This document shows, in pieces, positions 49,601 to 59,280 of a DNA stretch of 64,000 nucleotides. The translations under genes were made by a program, and so were the position numbers. A model generated the notes under the pieces. That model was given only the letters and a program-made list of their open reading frames with translations. It ran no database searches and was not told the DNA's origin. The stretch covers positions 141,378,008 to 141,442,007 of the forward strand of contig JALIGW010000003.1 of assembly GCA_023053685.1 (NCBI GenBank). The letters run 5' to 3'. Every line of letters begins with the position of its first letter. The first letter of the stretch is position 1. This DNA comes from Diadophis punctatus similis. Taxonomy: Eukaryota; Chordata; Lepidosauria; Squamata; Dipsadidae.

Positions 49601-52600
49601 TTATACTTAATTATTTTCTGTTACTGAAGTGTTTTATAACAATTTCAGACAGTTTTTAAATCAACGGTCAGTTTTGAAATTCCCCCTACTGTATTAGTTT
49701 CCAAAACATTTAGCTAACTGAAATACTGATTAAAACAGAGGTCTTCAAACTTGGCAACTTTAAGCTATGCTGGCTGGAGAATTCTGGGAGTTGAAGTCCA
49801 CAAGTCTTAAAGTTGCCAAGTTTGGGGACCCCTGGATTAAAATATCTAGCAATATTTTCTATACATTGATACATTACCTTGCTATTCCAGGGCTGGATTT
49901 CAGGGTTTAGCTCTCAGATCTTTAACTATACTAGTTGTGGGTTTATCAGGCATTGCTGGGGTGGCAAAATTAACATGGAACTGGGAGTTAATGAGCAACA
50001 TTATGTATACATAATGTAATTGAATAGCAGTAAGTTTTCTATATTGACCATCTATCATGGTAGTACAAGAAAAAAGATAGTACCGTGTTTCCCCCAAAAT
50101 AAGACCCTGTCTTATATTTTTTTGAACCCTGAAATAAGCGCTTGGCCTTATTGCCATGCACTCAAAAGCCTAATTGGGCTTATTATCAGAGGAAGTCTTA
50201 TTTTGGGGGAAACAGGGTAGTGAACAGACCATTTATGTGTCTCATTTGATTCCCACAACATATGAACATTTATCCTCCGATGACATCTGGAATGTCATTA
50301 AACATCATTTGTATATTTGTTTGATGCTGATACCACTCAACTCCAATTGAGACTTGTGTTCAAAAGATTTATTCAAAATACCTGTTCTAAAAGCATCTTC
50401 TGCAGATTTTTGTAGAAGGAAAAAAATATGCTTATGAATGGAGTTGAATTGTAAAAAGAAAGAAAAATGCATTTCATATCATTGCCAAAATCAGATTTAT
50501 AAAAATAATTGCATAATAAATTCATGGGGCTGATTGTCCCTTAGTAATTTCTCAAACAGCTTGAAAAAAACTTAGTGTTAGTTTTGAATCATGGCTCATT
50601 ACTGCATACACTACCATATTCTGGACCAGTTGTTGCTTCCAGTTCTTCAAGGTTAGCTCCATACAGAGCACATTGCAGTAATAAACTTGGGAGGTCATTA
50701 AAGTATGACTGACTGTAAGCAGTCTTGTGATCCAGGAAAACACACAAGACAAAGTTGTACAAAAGTGGTTGAGTTGTGGAATAACCTAAAGTATATTTTA
50801 AGTCCAGTTTCATCTTCAGTTACAGAGGTGAAACTTTGCCCTTTGAACTTATCTCCTTGTTCACCTAAAAGGTAATGATTGGAGCTTGGGTACTAAGTAT
50901 ACAGGAACTTCTTATGGCACTACTGGCAAAGAACAGAAGAAAGAATAATAATTAGATAAAGAAGACCTACATTGTCTCGAGATGAAATGGGTATCGGACT
51001 AATGTGTTCTTTACTCATCAATATTCTTCGTGTTTACTTTGTACTTGCTATCTTTTTAACCTTCATCGATACTTATTTGGTTAAACATAAAATATTGCAA
51101 GTAATAGGTTAATCCAAGCAAGGGATGGCTGTGAATATTTCTTGAATCTAATTCAATACCTACAGTTATAATCTGAAATTAGTGCAATGTTTGTTCCCAA
51201 AGTAGCTGGCAGTTGTCCTCAAGTTCAACAGTAAATTAATTGGCAGCAGAGACTTTACCGTGGGAAAGGTTAGCACTTGTCATGTGAAATATAGTGTGAA
51301 TCACAGACTTTCTCACGCTAGTGTGACATTATGTTCCTGCTATCCCTGTTTGATTATCTACTATTGTTTACTATCTCATGGTGGCAGTGTAACTTAAAAA
51401 AAAAGAATGCAGGATATTGCTATTTACACATGACAGGGTGCCAGGCATTCTTTTCTTCCCCCCCCCCCAGGCTCCCCCCCCCCTCCAAAAGCCCAGTGCT
51501 CTGGCTAGATCGGTATATTGTCTCTTAAACAAATAGGAACCTTAAGAACAATATACACTCTGCAGCATTTTACTTGTATATGTAAACCTCTCTCTAAAAC
51601 TTTCTTTAGTAATCTTTATTATTGATGGAATTATAATAAACAGAACTACTTTGAAGTTAACTTCCACTCTAGGCACAGTGTAAATACTACTGTTGATACA
51701 AGACCAAATTCTGTAGTATCTGGTTGAAGTGCAAAGATAGACTTTATAACAGTGTGTAAATTAAACTGAATGTTTATAACTGTTTAGGGATCACCAACCT
51801 ACTTCTGGAATTGAAAATAATGCAGAGTCAAACTACATCTGAATGAATGTGTCTAGTTATGATTTCTGTCATGAGAGGGCAGTGCCAGGAGCTTCCTTGG
51901 TCTAACTTACAAGTATTGACTTTACATGTTTTAACTTTGAGAAAAAGTTCCCATCAAACATAATAACATTCTTACTAAATGTGAGCATTTTGGTAGTGTT
52001 TAAATATTAATATAGTCCGCTTAAAAACTTGACTTCCTCTATATGTTGTTTCTCAGCAGGTTTCTACAAATAATGCAAACTGCACATCACAGAGACAGAC
52101 CCTTAAGATGATACAGCCATCTATTACAGGTTGCCTGGTGGGCAGAGCAAATGAGGTATGTATTTCTTTTGGAACGGAATCTAGTTAGAAGTCGATTCGT
52201 TATGAGCTGGCACAGGAATTGTAGTTTGCTTTTAATTAAACTGTAATTATGCTGATAATTTAATCAGTATGTATTAAGAGTAAGGTGACCAGACGTCCCG
52301 CTTTTGGCGGGACAGACACGCTTTTCAAGCGTGTGTCCCGCGTCCCGCATTCTTTCCAAAAAGTCACGCTTTTTTGGAAAGAATGCCAAAACAGCGGGAC
52401 GTCTGGTCACCTTTTGCCCGTTGTTGCCCTGACGGCTCGTAACCGGAAGCGGCGGCGTGCGCGAGTCGGGAGAAATCTCTCGGCTGGCCCAGCAGTTGCC
52501 CCGGTGACGGGGAGGCGCAGCCCCGCCCTCTCGAAATGGCTGTCCCGTCCCGTGGCGTGTCTCCGTGGCGTCGTCGCGGTGGGCGGGGCGGCCCGAGCGA

Positions 52601-55600
52601 AGGAGTCGCATCCAAGATGGCCCTCGGGCCGGCGCTGGCTCAGCCGGCCGGGGCCGCCGCCGCAGCCTTCCCGCCGCCGGGACTGGGGGCCCAGCCGCAG
52701 GGGCAGCAGCAGCAGCAGGAGGTCTCTCAGCTCGGGCCGGCCGTGGGTAGCGTTGGCGGCGGGCGGGCGTCCCGCGTTGACTCCTCCGGCGGCGGCTGGA
52801 AGCTGGCGGAAGAGCCGGTGTGAAATTCACACCGGCTCTTCCGCCAGCTTCCAGCCGCCGCCGCAGGAGTCAACGCGGGACGCCCGCCGCCAACGCCGCC
52901 CACGGCCGGCCCGAGCTGAGAGGCCTCCTGCTGCTGCTGCCCCTGCGGCTGGGCCCAACCTGGCCGTCCTCGAGTGCCTGCAGGACGTGCGCGAGGTCAG
53001 CGGGCGGCGCGGGACCCCCGGGCGGGTGGGGGGGGAGGGAGGAGGAGAGCCAAGAGACGCTGGGGGCTGCTCCCCTTCCCAAGCCAGCCCAAGCCACTGC
53101 CGGCTCCCGAAGGGGAGGCGCGAGGCGAGGAAAGGCCTCCCGCCTCCCCCCCCACCTGGACGCCGACATTAGCGGTCTTTTGCCCTATGCGCATGCGCAG
53201 CGTTCTGCGCATGCGCAGAGGGCAAAACTCAAATGGCGGCGTCCAGGCGGCCCCGCCCCCCGTCGGTGTCCCGCTTAAAAAAAAAAATCTGGTCACTTTA
53301 ATTAAGAGTCCTAAATAAATGGTGGGCAATCCTACAAAACAACAGTTCTGAAGTACGAAAGAAGATCAAGCTGTACAGCAAACTTGGAGAACAGTGCACC
53401 TTGTCCACTTTGCACTCTCATGACCCTGAGAGGTTTCCTGCCCTGGCTTAAATAAACTACTTGAACTGAACATTAAATTAAGAGAGAGATAAGTGACTCA
53501 TTTTCTGTCATCGTAGCTCAAGGTAATATTAATATGAACTCTAACTGGACTCTCCAATAGAAGAGAATATATGTAGCTCGGATTTGAACTTTAGTGCTCT
53601 CTCAGCTTGGTTGTTTAGTTGCAGATATTTCGGTACCTAGGTAACATCATCAATGCAGGTGGGGGGGGGTTGCTTCCTATTTTTAGATAGTGACTTGCCA
53701 GTTTGGGTGGGGCTGTGATTTTCTCCTTGGTAGTTCCTCATTAGGGTATTGTTTTCTGGACTCTTCGTTTTTAGTTTAATTAAATGGATGGAAATATAGG
53801 TTGTCTTTCTAAAATATTAAACTGCTCATAATTTGTAGCAGGCTAAGTCTTCAATCAAGAAGAAATGTTGGAATGATCAGCTTATCTCAAAAGTATCCAA
53901 ACCTGAGGCTGCTGATAAAATAGAACACAGAAACATAAGAGGAGCGATCCAACCTTCTGATCTTACAGCAAAAGGTTTGTTCCACTTATAAGTACCATAG
54001 CAAATTATACTGGATTAGATCAGCGGTTCCCAACCTTTCTGCTTGCCAGTCTGGCATGTGAGTGGTAGGCACACGCTCACAGCTCCATTTGTGAGCAGTG
54101 GTGTGTGAGCGGAGGCTGCTTGCGCTTGTGCGCGAAGCTCCACTCATGCTAGCAGCAGGCACTTACGCTTGTGCGCGAAGCTCCACTTACGTGAGGGAAG
54201 GGTGCTTGCATTCGCTTGTGAAGTGCCGTCCGCTTGTGTGAGTGAAGCTTCACGCACGAGCGCTTGCCCATCTCTCCCGCAGCCCAGTTTGGAACAGACC
54301 GCGGCCCAGGGGTTGGGGACCCCTGCGTTAGATGGAATGCCATCATCTTATTTTCTCCAGCATCTAGCTAGAGGCCTTTGAAACCCCACAGCAGAAGAGA
54401 AAGCTTTTGAATTGGAGTTATAATCAAGTAATAATATTTAGATGTATTTACTGCTGAACCTAGAGCTGCAGTTTTTAAGAATTATCTGATCTCATCTATT
54501 ATATTTAATGCATTATATAACTTCTCCAAAAGAAAAAAGAAAACTTAGCTATTGGGACTATGAGAAATTGAGTTACTGGTCTTTTTGTGTTCAGTATGTT
54601 TGTGCAGGCCCAGAACTAAAGTAGAGTGGTACTTGATTGGGACTATTAAGAAAGGGGGATGGAGGTGATAGTTAAGTGACTAATCTCATGAAAAGCAATT
54701 TGATGTTACTTCATTTATGTATCATATCAGCAGAAAACTAAAAAAAACCCCAATAACTATATAAAACACTCATCATTAAAAACTAACACATGAGCAGGGA
54801 GGATGATAGCCATAAGGGAGCTGTTACAGGATCTCCCTGGGATCCCCTGATGGCATAGCCAAGTGTTGAGAGATTTGGAGAACGTTGAAAACGAGCTTCT
54901 CATTTCTGATGAGAAGATTCCATAATACGGATGCCAAAGCAGAGAAGGCCCACCTTCTAGGACCTGCCCAGTGTAATTGATCAATAGAGGGGACCTGCAG
55001 CATGCCTTCTCTGCCAGTTTTGGTGGGACAAGAAGGTTCAGTCAGGAACAGGTGGTCCCTCAGATAACATTGCTCCATGTCATGAAGGGCTCTAAAAAGG
55101 TCAAAACCAGCATCTTGAATTAGACCTATAAGCACATCTGGCAAACCCGTGCATGTAGAGCAAAGGTGTAACGTGTCGTCGTAGGGGCATATAGCTGCTT
55201 GGTCTCAGACAGCCTAGAAGTGGGCTTCCAAAAGTGGAGCCGAAATAAGGTCCTGTTTAGAGTCAGGTAAAGAATGAATAAGATTGGACAGAAAAATAAG
55301 GGCACCCAGATACTGGAGAGAGAGTGAGAGACTTTAACTCAACTGTCAAGCCTGTGGTTCCAGCTGGGTCAGCCTTCAAGATAACTCTGGAATAATTTGG
55401 GAGTGGAGGTGGTCTTTTTTCCTATCTGCCACTACCATGAGGAATATATTGTTTTTTAAATTGTGGTATTGCTAAAATTTTGGAATTGACTGTAGATTTT
55501 TAAGAACACTGATACCATAGTGTTTCATAGAAGTCTGTTAAAAGAATACTTTATATCTGGTGGGCAACTGTGGTAACTTTATGACTTGTGGACTTTGACT

Positions 55601-57229
55601 CTTGGAATTCCCGAGTCAACATGGAGTTCTGGGAGTTGAAGTCCACAGGTTGTAAAGTTGCTGGGGTTGACCACCCCTGCTTTATGTGACTTAGGTCTGA
55701 TGTTGCTAGAGTAATTCCAATAAATTATGTCCTGGATTTAGTATCAGTACTTACTTTTTTTCCCCCCAGGCAATCCTTCATTCCAGTATTGGAAGGAATT
55801 GGCTGAGGAGAGGAGGAAAGCCCTGCATGAGGTTTTACAAGAAAATGAAAAGGTAATGTTCTTAGAAGTCACAGAAGACATGCTTTGGAAATTAGCATTA
55901 TCTAAAATCATCTTTTTTCTCTAGTTGCATCAAGAAATTGAATTAAAAACTAGTGAAATTGCTCGTCTAAAAGAAGAAAATGAAGACCTGGCAGAACTAG
56001 CTGGCCATGTTCATTATATGGCAAATATGATAGAGGTAAGCTGCTCAGTTGATTAAAAAAAATGTTGATTGGAGTTTATGCCTTTTGGAAATTAGAAAGT
56101 GAGTAAATGATTAATCTATGTGGGGTGGAGGAAACAGTGGTCTTGAATATCCTTTGCATGGCAGATACGATAGTTTGAACCCTGATCTTGACTCTTCAAC
56201 TTTGAGGTTGAGCAATAGCACTTAGAGTTTTATATTGTTCCATAGTGCTTTACAGCCCTCTCTGAGCAGATTACAAGGTCAGCACATTGCCCACTACAAT
56301 CTGGGTCCTCATTTTACCCACCTCGGAAGGATGGAAGGCTGAGTCAACCTTGGACCTCCCTCAGAATTGAATTCTATGCTGGAGACAGAGTTTGCCTGCA
56401 ATACTGTATTCTAACCACTGTGCCACCAGGGAGGATGAGCACAGTGTGTAGACTATATGTTAATCCTTAGACCTTTTTCGTTTATCTAATTTTTATGCCT
56501 GCTCATCTCATAAGGAATGCCTCAGAGCAGTGTATACAACACTAAATTAAAAAATAACATATAAAACCAATCATAATTAAAAAAAACCAGAAGGCACAAT
56601 AGGGAATGAATGTTAATTCTAGTAAGAGAGCAACCTCAAAAATCTCATCAGTGTTTACCTGCACTCTGGCACCTGCCTTTAGTGGCCCTCACACACTCTC
56701 CACCATTCTGTAGCATCCATCTGCAGCACCTTGCTTGCCTAGAGCTCTCACCTACCAGCTTGTTTACCTGGGATCCCTGCCTCTTCCTGCTTAATGACCC
56801 ATGCAGTCCTAGCATTGCAACAGTAACAAGGACTTCTGAGATTGCCTTCACTAAGTGAAGTGGTCATGTAATGTTGTCTTTCACCACTGAGTTGCTTAGT
56901 GATGGAAATTCTGGCCCCAATTGCTGTCATAACCCAAGGACCATCTGTACATTTAGTTTGTTTATATATAATTTTATATAGGTATAATTTGAAATTTAAA
57001 GCTAAATTTATCAAGAATAGAATGTGTTAACACCATTGTTTCACTTATCTAGCAAATAACTGGAAAAGCACCAGAAAGCCTAGACATTTTGAAAAATTTA
57101 GATCTGGAAGAAATTGAATATGAAGAATATGATTCTGCTGAGGAAGATTTAGATGGTGAACCTGAAGAGGAACATTCAAAATTTTCCAACAGTTCTACAG
57201 ATGATGTTGCAGATGTGCCTCTAAATTGA
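46613..57229 (+). CDS. GMNN: Geminin, six coding exons, complete
   Basis: Geminin binds Cdt1 and blocks re-licensing of replication origins until the anaphase-promoting complex destroys it; it also interacts with transcription and chromatin factors. Exons 46613-46666, 52060-52155, 53839-53974, 55770-55852, 55925-56035 and 57053-57229 join in frame to 218 residues; human has 209. The destruction box is R30-Q-T-L33, followed by KMIQPS. A lysine cluster at 57-59 may be the nuclear signal. The Cdt1-binding segment ([14 protein letters not shown]) and leucine-zipper coiled coil span about 97-160 ([24 protein letters not shown]). The C-terminus is acidic and diverged. The promoter carries CCAAT and E2F sites. 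Introns hold many transposons, one of them very unusual (52.3-53.3 kb). Two acceptors are tandem NAGNAG. Confidence 0.96.
46717..47112. mobile_element. Palindromic MITE (GTAGTCC family), full length
   Basis: CAGGTAGTCCTTGACTTACA to GTAAGTTGAGGACTACCTGT, with clear inverted ends. A good reference copy. Confidence 0.88.
47440..47710 (-). mobile_element. CR1-type LINE, 3' end, GMNN intron
   Basis: GTTGGAAGGGACTTTGGAGG and CAGGAAATTTCTCCTTAGTT; reverse orientation, 5'-truncated. Confidence 0.8.
48355..49130. mobile_element. MITE split by a LINE
   Basis: TTGCTAAACGATGTGGTTGT opening and CATAAGTCGAGG end of a GTAGTCC-type element, separated by the LINE at 48609-49072. Confidence 0.65.
48609..49072 (-). 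mobile_element. LINE 3' end with perfect 10-bp duplication
   Basis: Flanks gactggttgt at 48599-48608 and 49073-49082 are identical. On the minus strand the frame contains a C-x-C-x8-H-x4-C zinc-knuckle pattern ([18 protein letters not shown]) typical of LINE C-termini, then a 3' tail with AATAAATG. Confidence 0.8.
49131..49737. other. GMNN intron, no feature seen
   Basis: A+T-rich. Confidence 0.5.
49738..49836. mobile_element. Palindromic hAT-like MITE
   Basis: CAGAGGTCTTCAAACTTGGC to GCCAAGTTTGGGGACCCCTG around the TTCTGGGAGTTGAAGTCCAC core. Confidence 0.85.
50083..50219. mobile_element. MITE with CCCCCAAAATAAGAC ends
   Basis: TGTTTCCCCCAAAATAAGAC faces GTCTTATTTTGGGGGAAACA; central GAAATAAGCGCTTGGCC. 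A larger relative is at 60.2-60.8 kb. Confidence 0.88.
50220..52056. other. GMNN intron, no clear feature
   Basis: A+T-rich with poly(C) runs at about 51460-51483. Nothing coding recognised. Confidence 0.5.
52060..52155 (+). CDS. GMNN: GMNN coding exon 2 (destruction box)
   Basis: Acceptor CTCAGCAG with a tandem alternative three bases upstream (52057), donor GAG|GTATGT. Encodes the [10 protein letters not shown] destruction box. Confidence 0.93.
52281..53300. mobile_element. Foldback DNA element with giant GC hairpin and apparent captured exon
   Basis: Ends TAAGGTGACC and GGTCACTTTA are inverted repeats flanked by identical 8-bp attaagag copies (52273-52280 and 53301-53308). The left 132 bp are themselves a foldback (52282-52301 against 52394-52413). 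Next come CpG-rich DNA with AAGATGG at about 52615, a hairpin with arms of about 135 bp (52686-52824 and 52826-52956), an exon-like frame ending [13 protein letters not shown] before GTCAGC, and a hairpin with two NRF1-type palindromes (53188-53199 and 53206-53217). It encodes no transposase that I recognise. Confidence 0.75.
53839..53974 (+). CDS. GMNN: GMNN coding exon 3
   Basis: Acceptor TTGTAG|CAG with a tandem alternative at 53842, donor AAAG|GTTTGT. Encodes the poorly conserved linker with KKK (57-59) and ends in phase 1. Confidence 0.88.
54021..54325. mobile_element. hAT-like MITE
   Basis: CAGCGGTTCCCAACC and GGTTGGGGACCCCTG ends; flanks gattagat / cgttagat match at six of eight bases. 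Internal GCGCGAAGCTCCACT repeats. Confidence 0.85.
54740..55330. mobile_element. Unclassified interspersed repeat, GMNN intron
   Basis: Contains CATGAAGGGCTCTAAAAAGG and AACCAGCATCTTGAATTAG, wording common to an old reptile repeat family; class not decided. Minus-strand open frames are broken. Confidence 0.5.
55555..55680. mobile_element. Palindromic hAT-like MITE, diverged
   Basis: GTGGGCAACTGTGGTAACTT faces AAGTTGCTGGGGTTGACCAC around GTTCTGGGAGTTGAAGTCCA. Confidence 0.7.
55770..55852 (+). CDS. GMNN: GMNN coding exon 4
   Basis: 83 bp, acceptor TCCCCCCAG, donor AAG|GTAATG. Encodes [20 protein letters not shown], the primary Cdt1-binding segment. Confidence 0.97.
55925..56035 (+). CDS. GMNN: GMNN coding exon 5 (coiled coil)
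   Basis: 111 bp, acceptor TCTCTAG, donor GAG|GTAAGC. Encodes the parallel coiled coil [20 protein letters not shown] onward. The intron before it is only 72 bp. Confidence 0.97.
56210..56440 (-). mobile_element. Snake tRNA-type SINE
   Basis: Reverse copy from GAGCAATAGCACTTAGAG through CTGGGTCCTCATTTTACCCA to ATTCTAACCACTGTGCCACC, the reverse of the tRNA-like head. In GMNN intron 5. Confidence 0.88.
57053..57229 (+). CDS. GMNN: GMNN coding exon 6
   Basis: Acceptor CTTATCTAG, stop TGA 57227-57229. Encodes the acidic C-terminal tail ([20 protein letters not shown]). Confidence 0.95.
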   Translation, partial: QITGKAPESLDILKNLDLEEIEYEEYDSAEEDLDGEPEEEHSKFSNSSTDDVADVPLN

Positions 57230-57510
57230 GAAAGTAACCTCTGAAAGTATTGGGCTCTAAAGGGGTGGGTGGGGACGGCAGAGCAATCAAGAAATCCTCT
57301 GAAAACTACAGATTTATCTAAGATTTTGAGGATGGGGTTGCACTACTAATGTGTTGCAGAGTGACTAACAGTCTTACCAAAAGTATTAGATTGTATGTAG
57401 TCACTTATTAATTGGAAATACTGTGTATTTCAGCTTGTAAATAAGTTTTTATTCATTTATGACATTTGTAATTACCAAATAAATTTACCCACACAATTAT
57501 GATATGGTTT
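57230..57510 (+). terminator. GMNN: GMNN 3' UTR and poly(A) signal
   Basis: AATAAA at 57478-57483, 250 bp after the stop, preceded by T-rich sequence. Confidence 0.7.
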
Positions 57511-58735
57511 TCAAAATGGAACTTATTTCTTGATACATCATATTACACAGTCTAGTTTTATCTGGCATGTATTTTTATCCTTGCTTAGAGACCTCTTCCA
57601 TTATAGCACAATTCCCAAATAAATATTTTGAAATTAATAAATTTTTCTTCAATTCTTCCCAAACCAGACATGCCTCTGCTTCTGTTTTCCAGGATTAATT
57701 TGCAGGTTTATCTTGCCTCAAAAGGTAGTGCCTTTTAAATGTAAAACACTTTTTCAAATGACTTTATTAAATCCACAGCTTGAGACCCCTCAGTCTTACC
57801 CTCTAATTATCCCTGTGTATGGAATAGACAGTATTTGGAAGAAACTACCATATTTTGTTTCTAAGTTTATTGTTAAATCTTTATAAAATTAGTGCAGTGT
57901 AAGAGAATATATTTAATTCAACTGGGTTATATTTAGCTGGATAGATTAATCATTTAACAGGGAAATAAATTGCCCTGGTCACTTCACTTTGCATAAATGT
58001 TTAATCTGTACATCATCTGACCTGTTTTTTTGCCTTCTGATTTTTGTAACTTGATAAAGATTTCATTATTTTGTGCCATTTTGATTAGTTTTATTAAAGT
58101 TACCTTTCTGCTGTGGATCTCATATTTTTTCCTTTTACTAGACAACACTTTTTAAAAAATGTTTTATTTTGAAGTTTTGACTACATGGGATAGGAGGGAT
58201 TGCAGCCGTTTCCAACTGGGTGTTCTCCTGCTAAAATAATCTACAGCCCCATCACCTCAGTCAGCCAAACTGAAACTTTCTTCTCCACAAATGGTAAGAC
58301 TTCTTCCCAGTCTAAGACCAGATAGATCCATAATTATCAAATGTTTAGCTTAACAGGATCCCTAATAGTTTTCAATAATTTTTAACCGTAATACTGCATG
58401 AGGTGTTGTTTGCATAACAGCTTATTTGTGTTTTGAAGGCTGTTTATTGTTCTTAAAACCATTTTCACAAAGCATTTCTTCAGATTGATAGCATGTAGCA
58501 AAATGAAAGCAGGCGCCATCACCTAACCAATCTTGGCTGAACTCAAAAATAGCTAAGGGGACTTCAATGTGAATAATTCTCGAAAGCCTGCTGGGAGATC
58601 CCAGGGTTAGATGCTAGACTAATAAGTTGAACATCCAGGCAGCAAGCAATAGGGATCAGTTCTGTTGAGTTTAACTCGGGATATTTATCCTTTTTTATTC
58701 TTTATTGATTGAATAAATCTTAGAATTACACATCA
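57511..58735. other. Spacer between convergent GMNN and ARMH2
   Basis: A+T-rich, no repeat resolved. Further AATAAA and TTAATAAAT motifs lie between 57618 and 57645. Confidence 0.5.
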
Positions 58736-58756
58736 GTTTAAACACTAAGCAGTAAT

Positions 58757-58762
58757 TTTATT
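58757..58762 (-). terminator. ARMH2: ARMH2 poly(A) signal
   Basis: TTTATT on plus (AATAAA on minus), 79 bp past the stop codon. Confidence 0.5.
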
Positions 58763-58840
58763 GTGTCAAATATTTGAAGAAGTAATACCTAGTGCTTGTC
58801 AGTAGCAGAATTATTTGTTTTGGCACATATTCCCTTAATT

Positions 58841-59280
58841 CTATTTGTATACTTCTGTGCCTGGATATCCCATAAACATGTACATTAATGTAGCATAGTT
58901 TTGGGGCCAGCCAAACCATTCCATATTAGACAGATATTCAAGCCTTTTCTCTAGTGTTTGGCCACCAATTTCATGAAATAATTTAATATAAGGCATATTA
59001 TTACAGCAGACAACAGTCATAAGATAACAAACCCAGAACTTCACCAGGACTAGATCTGGGTCCGCTTCTTCAGCGTCTTCATCTTCTTCAAGATAGGAAA
59101 GCAAAATTTCAGGAAGGTGGTGAGCTTTGGCTTCATTTTGGTTTACGGGGTTAATGTAGCATACACTAGATAGTCCTTTTAAAACTAAGATTCTTACTTT
59201 TGTGGATGTATCTGGCATCATCAAAATATCAATCATGTCCTGTATATATTGTGAAGCAAGACTTCCAGCACCAACACCGC
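58841..59280 (-). CDS. ARMH2: ARMH2 coding exon 2
   Basis: 440 bp, acceptor CTTTACAG. Encodes GGVGAGSLASQYIQDMIDIL onward to GYPGTEVYK and the stop. The frame stays open about 38 codons upstream of the acceptor, but that part is intronic. Confidence 0.85.

Noticed and set aside
52285..53172. 295-codon plus-strand open frame in the GC-rich GMNN intron
   Set aside because: It runs through inverted repeats and a hairpin, so both strands stay open from high G+C content; it lies inside a mobile element with target duplication and has no consistent protein family.
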